Of a stretch of DNA of 64,000 nt, positions 37,585-50,900 are shown piece after piece; the stretch's first letter is position 1; each line of letters starts with the position of its first letter. Location: NCBI GenBank assembly GCA_963920665.1, contig OY987271.1:21269350-21333349 (forward strand), read 5' to 3'. The position numbers were made by a program, and so were the translations under genes. The notes under the pieces were generated by a model. The model did no database searches, was not told the DNA's origin, and saw nothing but the letters and a program-made list of their open reading frames with translations. This DNA comes from Straminergon stramineum. Lineage: Eukaryota > Streptophyta > Bryopsida > Hypnales > Calliergonaceae.

Positions 37585-37790
37585 GATAATCATGGAGAAA
37601 AAAAAAAAAACTTTTTATACAAGTGGGGTGATAGGAGATAGAACAATCTTTGTGGAATATATGTCACTTCTTTTGATGTTCATAGAGAAGAGAAGACAAG
37701 CTCTTTATACAAGTGGGGTAGTAGGAGGTAGGACAAACTATATGGAATATATTTGATTAGGATGAATAGGAGCTCAACTACTCATAATTA
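37585..37790 (+). repeat. Tandem pair of the dispersed repeat also found at 4.2 kb
   Basis: Two adjacent units of about 90-100 bp share GAGAA-CTTTATACAAGTGGGG followed by TAGGAGRTAGRACAA and GGAATATAT. The second unit is the closer match to 4217-4330, including the downstream GAATAGGAGCTCAACTA. Confidence 0.7.
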
Positions 37791-37806
37791 AGTCAAAACT
37801 AGTAAA

Positions 37807-38152
37807 CATACTCTAAGTAGAATTTTAGACCTCATTTATACATAATAGATCAATTTTTTTCAAAAAATCTTGAACCAAAAAAAGATTGGAAATCAAACCA
37901 AATGTCATCTCCAAAAATCCCTTTGACATTTTGAGCCTCCAGTAAGAAATTATGAATAAATTTCAGAAAGAAAATGTCCCTTCTAACCTCTGTCCAAATT
38001 TTTTCCATAACTTTTGATTAGAGGTTTGAAATGTCATACAGATTCTAGAGATCAAATTTGGTTTATTTTTTCACCTCTTCTGAACTCAAAGTTTTTTGAA
38101 AAAACTTATTCTACTATGCCAAAATGAGGTCTAAAATTCTACTAAGAGTATG
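37807..38152. mobile_element. Possible MITE with 31-bp inverted ends
   Basis: The stretch beginning CATACTCTAAGTAGAATTTT at 37807 pairs over about 31 bp, with one mismatch, with 38122-38152. No target duplication is clear, and the interior has no coding frame. It could be a small non-autonomous DNA transposon or an unrelated inverted duplication. Confidence 0.5.
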
Positions 38153-38291
38153 ATTAATGAATTTCCAAATCAACTAAGCAAATTTTGTTTGGGGTTACAA
38201 TCAAAAAAAATTTGTTGATTGTTATTTTTGCAAAGAAATGCAGCAACTAGATCAACACACAAAATTTCATTTTTTTAACAATCAACACAAA

Positions 38292-38498
38292 TCAATTCAT
38301 CTTGTGTTGATTAGGACCCCTTATTCTTATAGAGATGATGCTTATTTTTGTAATGTTGTAAAAGTCACTTATAAGTTTCAATTTGTGTTCATCTTTTGTA
38401 GCTAAAATTATTTTTTGAAGGGACTCATTTGACCATGATTCATAGGATTGTTTATTGGGTTTCTTTGATCTATTGGAATTTACAGGAGGCAAATTCAT
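38292..38498 (-). pseudogene. Possible psq-type helix-turn-helix fragment
   Basis: The minus-strand frame contains YESWSNESLQKIILATKD and, after eight residues, SDFYNITKISI. This spacing (aromatic-x-x-W-x-x-E-x-L-x-x-A, then a second helix ending in YNI-K-S) resembles the psq/CENP-B-like DNA-binding helix-turn-helix found in transposases and derived proteins. It is short, isolated and followed by a stop, so it is at best a remnant; similarity by chance remains possible. Confidence 0.4.
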
Positions 38499-38499
38499 T

Positions 38500-40117
38500 A
38501 TGTGCTTGATATCTATTGTTGATTTTAGGAAAGATGTAATGAGAATTATCTTTGACTTTATTGTATTTTTTCTAACATTGTATGGGTGCTGATTGGCTTG
38601 CCTTGCAATTGAAGAGAGTTCATTTTCTGTGAGTGAACCTTCCCTTTGCTTCTACAATCCTCTTTGTTTTTCAAGAGTTTATTTATTTATTTTTTATTTT
38701 CTTCATCTTTGGAATGGCTCCAAGCATCTAAATCACTTCTACTAGACTATTGATTGCCTATGTACTCTTCAATATTGAACCTTGTTTCTTTACTAAATTG
38801 CTCACCATACTTCAAATTTTTTTCTTTCTTTGGATGATCCCTCACTTGCCTCAATTCAATGAGGCTCTTTTTTGTCCTTGTGATTTGTACATGTAGCCTT
38901 CGAATTGACATTTAGGTTATCCCTTTCCATTCTTAAATCGATTTCGATATGCTTTTGGTTGGAGATATTCTTGCTTCCCAATTTTCTTATCGTGTTGCCA
39001 TTCTTTCTTTTGCCATCATTATTATTGGATTTCCCATTCTCATGTTTTCATCACTAATAAATCTATCCCTTTTCTTACCTTCATCACTATTGAATTTGTC
39101 CCTTCTTTTGCCCTGATCATTGTTGACTTTTTTCCTTCTTCTTCCTTTATTATTATTAAATTTGTTCCTTAGTTTTCTTCTCTATGTTGTTATTAGATTT
39201 GTTGCTTTAGAAAGAATGCTCTAGAGTATGGCCCTTATCCATCTCAATTCTATTTCTCCTAAGGTAGATCTTCTTCTTACTTTTTTGTATTTTTGCAAAT
39301 GTCTCAAATTCTTCTTGCTCACTTAATTGTTGGTTTTGCAAGTACTCTCCACTACCATAATTCTCCATTGTCACAACTTCTCTTTCAATCAATTGTATCT
39401 TTCTTAAAAGTGTTAGTAATTTCTTCCTACATCATTGTCACTCCTTGTTTTCCCTTTAATGTTTTGAATGTTGTGTGTTTTGTCTTGATTTTGATTTTGG
39501 CCCCTCCTTCTAACATTATTGTCCCTCTCCGTTGCAGCATCCTCTCACAATCCTTATGATCCAAAATGGAGTCAATGAGGTCTTCATACTAGCCCTTTTC
39601 ATCTTGTTCATTTGAAGTAGTATCTTCTTCTCTAATCTATTATTGCTATAATATTCAACACTTGAATTTGCCCCCTCATACAAATCAATGGGTAACAAAG
39701 TTTTAATTTCAATTAACAATACTCTATTTTCTTGTAGTTGAATGTACAACTAGTTTTCTTCTGGTGGTACTTTAGCTAGTTTAAGACCTACATGAGAACA
39801 TTGCACATTTGTAAGAAAACACTTGCAAATGAAATTGTCATATTCTACAAGCCATTTTGTAACCTAATTGCCTCTTCTCTATACTATTGCATTGCAAACT
39901 TTCATTTCTCTAAAGTCATCATTTTTCAATATAAAGAAAAGTTGTAACAACATCCAATTTGGTAAAATTAATGTATTAATTAGCCTTTTGGCAATGTTAG
40001 AATCGTTGCTACACTTTCGAATACAACAATGGTGAATTCTATAATAGAGAATTAAATATGAAGTGTAAGCCAACTACCTTTTAAAACAATAAAAAATATC
40101 CACATGCAATTGTCTTG
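38500..40117. other. Low-complexity T- and C-rich intergenic DNA
   Basis: Runs rich in TTCTT and CATTATT dominate 38.8-39.2 kb. Minus-strand frames at 39207-39392 and 39516-39749 are Glu/Lys-rich translations of such sequence. They might belong to the same broken element as the helix-turn-helix fragment at 38292-38498, but I cannot show this. Confidence 0.45.
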
Positions 40118-41221
40118 TCACGACCCTCATCACAAGGCGTGCCCGTGCCACCTTGGTGAGCAAGGGGGACATTGGAGGTGACTCCCCCAAGCCTTGCAAG
40201 AGATGAGGTGAGGGGGATTAGGAGTCCCGAGCGATCATAGCGTATTAGCGCTCTGATCCGGAAGAATTTGGGGGCGTATGATACATGCTTTGAAAGGTCT
40301 CGAGAAGACGCTTCTAGCCGTCCAAAGAACGCGTGATTTGGACTTGCGAGTCAAAAGTTATGGGCGTTCAAAGTTGGGAGTGTCCCGGTCGCGCCGAGAG
40401 TGTCCCGAATCTTTGGAGGGCGATAATTTTGTGACTACTTGTCCGAATGGAGCAAGTGAGTAGTCCATCGGCATCTACGCGTCGCGTAGATGTCGAAAAT
40501 GGGGTCGCATGTGCGATTTGGATCCCTAATCGCAAAGATTATGCTGGGTGGAAGTTCGAGAGTCCCAAACTAGCACGAATCGGGAGAAATGGGGTGGTCT
40601 TCCAAAACCAAAGGGTGTTTAGGAGTCCCCCTTGACATACAAGGGGGGGTCTGGCAAATCCCACAGAAAATACTATAGGAGGGGTTGGTCTCCCTTCTCA
40701 CTCCCTCTTGGAGCCTTGGTGAATCTCGGTGACTCAAAGTTGGTGGTGTAGAGTCATCACCACTCCAAGGCACCATAGGACACTTGTAGGTGTCCCGTGG
40801 CACCGGTTGGGTGGAGTCCCACTCCTTGCTAGGCTATGTGAGGTGTCCTGAATGGTGAGTTCCGATTAGTGATGAAGTAAAAAGTAGCAAATACACAAGG
40901 AGCTTAGTATGGAGTTGAGGTTACACTCAAGGGCAGTTAGGACCATGGTAAGTAGTGACATCATGGGTCCTTACACAATAAGATGGAAGTTCCGCCCCAT
41001 GTTATCAAGTAACATGCCCCGGTATCACGATGGGTGGGTGTGTGCTAGTAGTCCCGGTGATTGGAACTTAGCACAAAGAATTGGAATTGGAGACTAACAT
41101 TGGATGTGTGTGGCATGTGCAGTGTTAGAAGAGCGTGACCCTTGGTGCCACTAAAGTATCAAGTGCTTGAGAAGCATTGGAAAGGAACTTAAGGTGGTAA
41201 GTGTCACTAAGGGGCGCGACA
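40118..41221 (+). repeat. Solo LTR, family R, copy 3 (1104 bp)
   Basis: Starts TGTCACGACCCTCATCACAA and ends AAGGGGCGCGACA. It is flanked by a perfect 5-bp duplication TGTCT (40113-40117 and 41222-41226). It is the most complete reference copy for the gap in copy 2. The downstream sequence is unrelated to retrotransposon internal regions, so this is a solo LTR. Confidence 0.92.
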
Positions 41222-41226
41222 TGTCT

Positions 41227-42304
41227 TGTATTTTGCTTGATTTTGCCCGAAATGGGTTTTTTTTTGTAGATGTGTGCATTAGGTAGTTTGCGTGTCATGG
41301 ACTAGTTTAATTTAGTGAAGGCATAAGCAAAAGAAGAGGAAAAGCATCTCAAGGCCAACGTTGGAGCAACATCACAAAGCATAATTATATAAAAAAACAT
41401 TAATCTACAAAAAAGGCATGTAAATCTAAACCTCATGATAAGCAAACAATGAAGGAAGATGATGAAGGAATAGATCACAAGGGACTATGACAAATCCTAA
41501 TCCAAATAGTACAAACATGGTGACAAGAAGATGACAAGACAATTGGTTACGAGTCAAGGTTATAACATTGAAAGTCAACTTAGAAATCACTATGAAAGCA
41601 AGAAGACGGTAAATAACAAAAATCTCATCAAGAAAATCAAGGACAAAAAATCACGACAAGGTACATTTTGCAAACAATAAGGGTGAGTACTTGAAGTAGA
41701 TAGGAAAAAACCCATGGCCATGCTCCAAGAGAAATTCAAAACCAATAACAAAGCAATGTAAAGGAGAGAGATCAATGTTGTACAAAGGCAAGGCGATCTC
41801 TACATCAAATTACCAAATAACTAAGGTGAGGAGTAGTAAGAGTAATTTAGGGTCTAAAACAACAATATTGACTTCCAAAGGTGAACAAGTACATCACAAG
41901 ACAAGGCAAACAAAACATGAAAAGAATCCTAAAGAAGGTGAAAAAAACAAGGTGACCATGGTTGGGGACTATTGCTATAGACCCTAACAAGAATAGAAAA
42001 TTGGTTGAAGAAAATATGAAGAAGGTGACATGAAACTCACAACAAAATCTCAAAGAGACCAAAAGAATTCACAATATACAACAAAGGAAGATAAAGATGA
42101 TCAAGTTACTAGGGTGACAAGTTATATTACAAAAGATGAGAAGATCAATTATGACTAAGTGATGTATGTTATAAGATTTGCTCACTATTTTGTAGCTTTT
42201 CGGATTGATATTGTTCTATAGAATAGTTCATTCATCCTTATTTACCACTTTTATATATTGTTCTAACTTTAAGGACTTATATTGTATTTTTTCAATTAAT
42301 ATAA
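41227..42304. other. Purine-rich intergenic DNA
   Basis: Plus-strand sequence rich in AAG and GAAG runs (41.3-42.1 kb), giving Lys-rich frames such as 41775-41987 that look like composition artefacts. No gene is seen. Confidence 0.5.
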
Positions 42305-43018
42305 GGGTGATTGCAAGAAACACCTCATTTTTGGCTCCCAAACGCAACTTTGGGCCATAGAACTAGCAATACTATAAAGTACTACTAGTACTATGTGTCA
42401 AAAATGACTCTATAGATCTAAATCATCAATTTAGTACTATCTAGTTTTATAAACTATTACAGGGTACTTAGAAGCCACTAAGATTAGAAAATAGCAAAAA
42501 AAGGGTGTGTGGACCTTTTCATTTTTAGTAATTAAAAAAGAAATTAAAAAATTTTCATACAAAAATCCATTTTCCTAGAGAAGATTGCACTTGCATTGCA
42601 CCAAAAAAAAATTTTAGGAAATTTTCCCTCTTTGTAGCCTTCATACAAAGGAAGGTCACTTTAACTCCATGTGTGCAACCGACATGTTTCTATTTTCGTA
42701 AAAATTCATTGTCAATCTTTGTAATGCTCGTAGACTTCCAACATGTCCAATTTGTAGCTTTGAATTTGCATTTTTGGGCCAAAAATAGGACTACCTTCCC
42801 CCCTCCAAATGGACAAAGTAGACACCCGATCGGGGACATGCAAAAAAAAAGTAAATTTAAAAAAAATTATTCAATATCTGCAACTATTGAATGTATCTTC
42901 TTTTCAAATTTCACACCCAATGGATAAATGATGCTAAAGTTATGACCAAAAAACCACGTGTCCAAGCCTCCAAGGTCAAGGGGACAAAAATTAGAACAAG
43001 TGTCTCTTGCAATCACCC
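42305..43018. mobile_element. Non-autonomous TIR element, family T2, copy 2 (714 bp)
   Basis: Left end GGGTGATTGCAAGAAACAC; the reverse complement of the right end is GGGTGATTGCAAGAGACAC, continuing TTGTTCTAATTTTTGTCC as in the element at 6448-8105. The flanking bases (TAA on the left, ACA on the right) do not form a clear target duplication. The interior contains short frames only. Confidence 0.68.
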
Positions 43019-46000
43019 ACAAGACAACTCCATTTAAGCTTGTCTACCATTTAAACTATCTGAGTTTTATAACATGGTATCTAAGTGATGAAGTCTTGAA
43101 GCATTGGAGTCTTCAAATATATGAGCTTGAGAAAAGTAAGGGTCCATAGTCGACCACCACAAGGTGTACTACATGAATCAATAAATATCATGGAAAGATA
43201 CAATCTACTACTAACAATCAAAAGAAAGGCAAGGAGGAAAGCAAAATAAGTGAAAGGAAAGATGTCTCTATAGGAGACACAAACAAACTTACTAGAATAG
43301 GGAACTACTATGTCAAGAGTCTTCAAATGCGAGAAATATTGACGAGAGAGAATTGGTGGATGATTGCAAAGGAAAGGTTCAATCTTGAAGTTTTCCATCC
43401 AATCTTGATGGAAAAACATTCACAATAGCTCAACTTAAGTCAACAAAAGTTAGTTCTCTATCTACCATAAGCTACCTACTAAGCTTAAAAGTATGATGAG
43501 TCATGAGTATTTTGGCTCTTTTGTCTATAAATCATATGTCTTTGGATTGAATCTTGAATAATTCTTTTGATCTTTAAACAAAAATGTATTGCAATCTACA
43601 TGGTAAAAATTTTAAAAACTTCTTCCACACAATTTATTAGTAGTTTGGTATCAGATCCTCTACAAAACAAACGAAAATTTAAAAAATTCACTTTCAAATA
43701 GAAATGACAATTTTGAGTATTTTTGTGAAATAAAAAGGACTTAATTTTTTAATGGTTATAGTTGTACTTTTTTAATGCATCCCATATAATTCTAAATATG
43801 TTGAATATACTACATAATTCAATAGTTATATATTAGTTGGACTCATATAACTTTTGACATTAGTAGTTATTACAACACAATAATATACTTGTCTTTAGTG
43901 TTACAATAGAAGGGTGCAAATTCTACATTTTTCAAAATTGTTATGTTATTCCAACAACTATGGCAATTAAACCATCATAGACTTGTAACAAAAAATATAA
44001 ATTTTTAATAAAATATGAGAACAAAAATACTTCAAATTTACTATTAGTTGCTCTTTATGCCCAAATCCAAGAAAACTTTCAATGTGTTCATTACCTCTAA
44101 TAATTCAATAGTTGCAAATATCTCTTACACAATTGTAAAATCAAAAGTATTTAAAATTTTATTTATTTATTTAATCTTTTAGTATAAAAATAATTCAAAT
44201 TTTCATATTTAAGCCCTTATAAATTCAAATTGTATATGAACCTTTTGTTAGGCATGAAGTATGGTAAGTAACTTTGAAATGGTTGTGTTGTTGTGGAGCT
44301 CTTGTATGGTATAAAATAAATGTGGAGTATATAAGGAGTCAAGGACTTTGTTTCCACTTGTTCTTAATTTTGATTTGACTTCAAACCACTTAGTAAAGTC
44401 TTATAGGAGGTAAAATCCTAAATTACCACATTAGTTGAGATGAATTTTGTCCTATTTTTTCTATTAGTAGAAATAGTATTCCATACTATTCAAACCTTTT
44501 CAAAGTTACTATCTCTTGAAAAAAGACAATCATATCCTTTTGTCCTCTAAATATTAAAAACTTAAAAAAAACTAGACATCCAACAAATATATTTTTTACA
44601 ACCCCTCCTATATAAGGTATATGTTGATAAGTTGATATGTTCATACTAATATGCATATGGGCATATAGACATAGAGTCCTAGTATATAAATATGAATATA
44701 GATACTCTATACAAATATTGGCATTTAAATATGGGTATGCCATAACATATGGTCACATATCATATATTAATTGTTATCACATATGCATTCAAAAAAGTCC
44801 ATATATGGTGTGGAGGTAATGAAAATGAATATTAATTTTAATTTTAATTTTTTTGATTGGGGTAGTGAAAAATTAATAAAAATGTATTTCTTAAAATTTG
44901 TGTGTGTGGTATGCCCTTTGAGTGACTATGCACTCAAAAGGGACAACTACTCACTATTGATCATTGTAGTCATTCATCATACATTCTTGCCAATTTACAC
45001 AATGATTTTGTGAGTGACATTTTTCATGTATAGAGGCTTTCTTTGAATTTTATTTTATCCTAAAAAAGCTCTATAGGAAGAAAAATGTAGATTTTGTGCT
45101 TTTGAAGCAATATTAATTAAGGCTTTAGATGAATGCTGGCATAAGTTCTTCATCTTGTCAAGTTATCCTCATCTTCCCATTTCAAGATGGACTAATTCAT
45201 AACCATGCACCGAAATCATAAAACATCGAGTGACTAAATTACTTACATCGCTTAAGAATAGATAGTAATTACTTTTTCAACATACTTAGAATGAATTCCA
45301 TCCATTTTGTATAGCTCATATAATGAACTTATGAAAAAAATTCATAATTCAATTAATGGATGCCAATTATTTCTTAGAAATGAATGAAATCAAAAATTCC
45401 TTTTCAACCTATAGTTGTATAGTTGTGTCTTGTCTTTTGAGTGGATAGTGAGGATGAGGTGCATTTCAATTAATGCAACCCCCCTCCATTCACTCAAAAG
45501 CCCTTGTGGAAATTGTCCATGTGTTTCAAGAGAATAAAAAAGACCCTCATTTAATTTATTCTTAAAATAATTATGAACCTGACCCCCCCCCCCTTTTATA
45601 TGATTAAATTTTTTTTTATTCATCCAGTACCCCCTTCTCCTATTTGTAATTCTAAAGGAGCTAGGTAGTTGCAAATAATATGGGATATGTGACTATATGT
45701 GTTTCATATAAACTCTTGTCCATATCTGTTTTTTGTATCCGTATCTGTATCTTAGATCCATGTTTGTATCCAAATATGTATTTCTTATTTTCCAAGATCA
45801 TTGACAAATCAAAAAGGGGAGGGAATTTTTCTTAAAAATATCTAACAACTTGATTGTTTTTAGGGCGGGGGGTCGGTTCAATTTTCAAAAATGGCAAGTT
45901 TGCATCTTTCGAGTGGATAGTTGTATAGATCAATGACCAAACAAAAAACAAAATGCTTGCCTTATTGGAAATTCACACAATGAGTATGACTTTATCTAAG

Positions 46001-46848
46001 GGTTCAAACTACTTTAGTATCTCATTGGTCCATATCTATGAATTCTAATCATCCCCCCAAAAAATCAAGTGACTTTGTATAGTAATAGTTATGTAAAAAT
46101 TTTCATGGTCTTATGTCAAAATATACACTTTTTCAAAAGACCATGTATAAATGTTGCCATATTTTGTCACACTGGTCTAAAAGTTTTTTGTTAACTTCTC
46201 AATGCTCAAGGCACCATTGAATTTTAATGACAACAATACTTTGGAGTTAAATAAAACCTTATTGATTAGCCATTTTGAGTAGTTTATGCTTTTAAAAAAT
46301 TCTTTTTGAGTCTATTTTTAGCATCAAAAATTTGTTTTTGAAATTGAATGGTTCTGATTTTTCTATTAGAGATTTTGTGCAAGGACGTTCATTGCAAATC
46401 TTGATTTTCTAGTGTTGAGAGCTCTTGGAAATAAGCCTCAAATACACTAAATTTTGGAGAAAAAATCACATTAGAAATTCATTTAAAAAAATTTAGAGGA
46501 GACTTTGAGAAGCCATTTCTTGGTTGGATTTATGCATGTTATGTCCTTTAACCTCATATTTTTTTGGTGATCAATTTTTTACACTTAACATGTAAAAACA
46601 GGGGATTGAAAGACTTCAAATTACTTTCATAGTTTTAACCTTCATGATCAAACATTGTAATCTTTTAATCCATAAGTGATTTTGTTGTGTTTTCTTTCCC
46701 ATGTGATCTCTAGCATGTCAAATTTGAGTTTGTACGTTAACAATTCAATTTTTTTTATAAAAATTATCAAAACATTGACTTTCTGTTCAATATAGAGCAA
46801 ACTTTGTGAAATCAAATTCAAAAAGCCCTTAGGCATCTATACCTAAAA
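43019..46848. other. Intergenic AT-rich DNA with a fragment of TIR family T1
   Basis: About 43570-43760 is a diverged piece of the TTAA family right end: TTGCAATCTACATGG, CAGATCCTC, GACAATTTTGAGTATTTTTG. The remainder is AT-rich, with a 13-base C run at about 45583-45595 and repeated ATAT-rich text at 44.6-44.8 kb. No gene is seen. Confidence 0.5.

Positions 46849-46880
<32 letters not shown>
46849..46880 (+). repeat. (TTAG)8 microsatellite
   Basis: Eight perfect TTAG units. It is not the plant telomere repeat. Confidence 0.95.
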
Positions 46881-46881
<1 letters not shown>

Positions 46882-47198
46882 CATTGAGATCTAAAAAACT
46901 GTGAGTCCCTAGACAATGTTTTTAATAACATTGGAAAGTTCTTCTTGAAGAGGAGTGCACAGACTTTGTTTTGTGGTGATTAGACCTAAGGTGTGAAAGT
47001 TATTGAATTTCAAAGTTTTGTGAATTAGAAAATTAAATTAAATTATCTTTTATTTTGGAAAAGAATATAACTTTCACATGGCATGTCCAAACGCCATGAA
47101 ACAAAACCCTTGCACTCCTTCCTTCGTGCATTAAAGATAATGAATTTCAAAAATTTCAAAATTTCAAAATATTTTTACTTTTATTTTGGTTGTGGCAA

Positions 47199-47222
47199 GG
47201 GCATAGGGCATAGGGCATAGGG
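47199..47222 (+). repeat. (GGGCATA)3 short tandem repeat
   Basis: Three units of GGGCATA plus a partial fourth, just upstream of the gamma-adaptin 5' region. Confidence 0.9.
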
Positions 47223-47994
47223 CACACTAGTTTAGTTTTTTTATTATACGGAGTATTAAATTCTATTTAAAGGCTTATTAACGTGGTTACGGGTCGACAG
47301 CCCTGGCCCGTCAATCTACCAAGTGCACCGGGTCAATAATTTTCCCATCCCCAAATGTTTAGTTTCCATAGATTCCACAGTCACTCTTCTCTCCACAACA
47401 ACGACGAACTTAGAATCTACATTTCGCGAAGATTACTTCGTCACTGTGCACTGAATTGCTTTCAGGTCTCGGAGAAAAGCAGGGATCCCTCAGCCATCGG
47501 CATAGCTGGAGCTCGCTTGCAGTGTCCTCGTGCAGATGTTGCCTTCCCAGCAACCCCTGTGACGCGTCCTCCATCTGCTTCTTTTTCAGCTCAGCCGGGC
47601 TCGTTTCGAGGAGCTCTTCGATTTGATCTCTTGCTGCGTCCGTTTGGGCCATTGTCGTGGCATTGGGAGCTCCTTTAGGGTTTGATTCGTGGAAGGCACC
47701 GTGAAATGTTGTGAATCCTTCGGGGTTGGGGAATTAGGCGCTATAGAGGTTGTGGAGTCAGGACCTAACGGTTTGGAGCCTGTCAGGTGCAGATCGGGCG
47801 AGAAGACGATGAGTTTGACTGGGCGAGGAGGCGTTATGGGTGGGCAATGATGATGGACGGAAGCTCAGTGTGAGCTTGGGATTTTTAGGTCTATGGAGGC
47901 TTGATAGTGCTGTGGTGAAGGCGCGACATTCTAGAAGAGGAGATTTGAATCTTGAATCGTTGGCTCTGTTTGGAAGGAGCGATTTCCTTTCACA
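47223..47994 (+). promoter_or_regulatory. Probable promoter and 5' UTR of AP-1 gamma-adaptin
   Basis: Base composition shifts from AT-rich repeats to GC-richer sequence near 47290. CTATTTAAAGG near 47262 is the best TATA-like box. Several short upstream open frames lie between it and the start codon at 47995; none shows family features. The transcription start is not defined. Confidence 0.4.
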
Positions 47995-50900
47995 ATGGGG
48001 ACCAGATTGAGGTACGTTTGCTTCGGTTGCCTGTCACGACCCTTGGAAATGTTTCGCAAACGTTTCTCTATCTAGAAATTTTCATCGAGTTCTGCGAGGT
48101 CGTTTATGATCTTGTCAGCTGCCGAACCCTGATCGTTTCGTCTGATTTGCAGTCTGGATGTTCGGCGTTACAGTAGTGTAACGTAACTTCTCTCTTGTGG
48201 ATTTTTGCTCCCTTACATTTCGGTCTAGTAGTTGGTAAATGCCATTCATGGCCTGGGAGAAGGGGATTGCAATCAGCTGAACAGCATGTTTGTAACTATT
48301 CCAAAGATTGAATGCCTCACTACTTGAATCCTTGATGACCAAGATTTTGCAATTGGTTGGGAGGTAATCAGTACACTTTGGTAGTCACGCTGCTCATTTC
48401 CTTAGTTTTTTTGACACGAATTCTTTCTTCTGAGTAGCAGTAGTAGCACGCTATAGTATGGCGAAAGTAGTGATGTTGTCTCCTCAAGCTATCTCCTGCC
48501 TAATCTTCGACGTACGTTCGACGTATAAACCCTAAAATTTGAATGTGGTGCACCGGTTCGCCACTCTGGACGTCTGGAAATATCGACTGATATTAGCGGA
48601 GTATGCTGACGGCCATTTTTTATTTTTTATTTTTCTCCTTCGTCAAAGGTGAATGTAGTTAGTCGTGCGCCGAAGTGGATGTCTGCGCGGATTCACCTTC
48701 AGCTTTGGCGTTGCACAATTTTTTAATGGCATGTAAATTTTGTCTAATTATTTGTCCATTGCAGCAGTCTTATGTTGCCCTCTGTGATCACTGGTTTCTT
48801 TGTGACAGGGACATGATCCGGTCCATTCGGACTTGTAAAACCGCTGCAGAGGAGAGAAGCGTTGTGGCAAAAGAGTGTGCAGTGCTCCGAAATGCCTTTA
48901 AAGACAACGATCAGGATTACCGACACCGCAATGTTGCGAAGCTCATGTTCATCCATATGTTGGGCTATCCTACTCACTTTGGTCAGATGGAATGCATCAA
49001 GTTGATCGCTGCTGGCAGTTTTCCTGAGAAAAGAATTGGTTACTTGGGTCTCATGTTGCTACTTGATGAGCGCCAGGAGGTGCTGATGTTGGTGACTAAT
49101 TCTCTGAAAAAGTAAACCATCACGACCTTCGATTGTGGTTGTTGTGTCTCTAGATGTCTCTAGGTTATATGTCAGCTATTCCATTTCTACCCAGAACTGC
49201 CTATCCGTGGTTTGCGTGAAGAACCATAGTGCTTCCTCAAGGTTTTGAATTCCACTTTGCAGAGACAACTCTTGTGAGTCATGTGCCCATGCAATGCAGC
49301 TTCCACTTGGTTAGTATATGAATGTGTACTGACAATTTCACATCTGTTCATTGATTGCGCTGCAGTGACTTGGACCACACCAATCAGTTTATTGTTGGGT
49401 TGGCGCTGTGTGCACTCGGCAACATTTGTACCGCTGAAATGGCTAAAGATCTTGCTCCAGAAGTGGAAAAGCTTCTACATAGCAACAACTCCTATATTCG
49501 TAAGAAGGTTAGGCGAACTATGTAAAGATTTATGGCGATTTCTTTTGATTTTCAGAAGAGAGCTTTTAGTTGATGACATGAAACAATATGTTAGATTTGA
49601 TGCGGATTATATATTTTCAAACTCATAATGTACGAAATTCTTCATGCCCCAAGCTCCCCTGCAACTATCTGTTTGCAACCCGTATGTGCATAGGAGACGG
49701 TTTTCTTCTTTCCAGTCGTGTGGGAACAGGATGTCCTCATCTCTTCAGTTTTGCTTTTGTGGTCTTGCAGGCTGCGTTATGCTCTGTGAGGATCGTTCGG
49801 AAGGTGCCGGACCTTGTTGAGTATTTGACAGTTCCAGCTACAGGACTTCTCACAGACAAACATCATGGTGTCCTGGTAGCAGGAGTGAAGCTTTGCACAG
49901 AGCTTTGTCAATCCAACGAGTTAGCCCTTGAACATTTTAGGAAGGTGTGTGTGCATGCTCACTTGGATGACCATGCAAGCTTGCCATATGTATGCAGACA
50001 GTGGTTGTTCATCCTCGAAGAACTGCGTTGCTTTTTCGGAAGACGTTTTTGTTGGATATACCACGGGTCTTCTTGCAAACTTAGAATATGTAATGATGAT
50101 TATTGATTTGCCAATCTCAATTTGCCTGTTTGTGCAGCATGTGTCGTCTATGGTCCGGGTGTTGAAAAACCTGTTGGTCAGTGGCTATGCGCCTGAGTAT
50201 GATGTCAATGGGATTACGGACCCCTTTCTACAAATCAGGCTTCTTAGGTTGCTGCGTTTGCTCGGGAAGGGTGACGCTGACGTCAGCGACGTCATGAGTG
50301 ACATACTTGCTCAGGTCAGCATTCACTCCAGCTTTAATGCGATTCCTCTCCAGCAAGTAATTTCGTGGTTTCCTTTTATTGAGCTCATAAATAACTGTTT
50401 TGAAACTCTTTTTACAGGTTGCAACAAATACCGAGGGTAGCCACAATGCAGGCAATGCAATTTTGTACGAATGTGTGCAGACAATCTTTGCTATAGAGGC
50501 CATTGGAGGTCTTCGAGTACTAGCAATTAACATTTTGGGTCGCTTTTTGGCCAACCGCGACAATAACATAAGGTGCACTCTTTCTCGGCATGCTTGGACA
50601 TTCCTTGGTTTTAGAGTGGATGGACTGCTCTGGATTGTTAGTATCCTAGACTTTTCGATGCTTCGAGGTCTGGGCATATGCAAGAATATGAACCTTGCTA
50701 AATAGAATTCTCGATGCTTATCTCCTTCTCTCAACGTAGACCATCAGTTCTCAACGTCCTTTCTCAACGTAGACAGGAGGGAATAGACCAAGATATAAGG
50801 ACAGTACATTTATATGGTGGACCATTTACATATTACACTGCTCTGTCTTCATTTTGAGTGCCCATACCTGTATTACATATCTGAAATTTGAACGTGAACC

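Noticed and set aside
46849..46880. TTAG tandem as an interstitial telomere
   Set aside because: Plant telomeres are TTTAGGG; this is an ordinary microsatellite.
50228..50734. 168-codon minus-strand frame in gamma-adaptin
   Set aside because: Antisense to exons 5-6 and introns of a well-supported gene.
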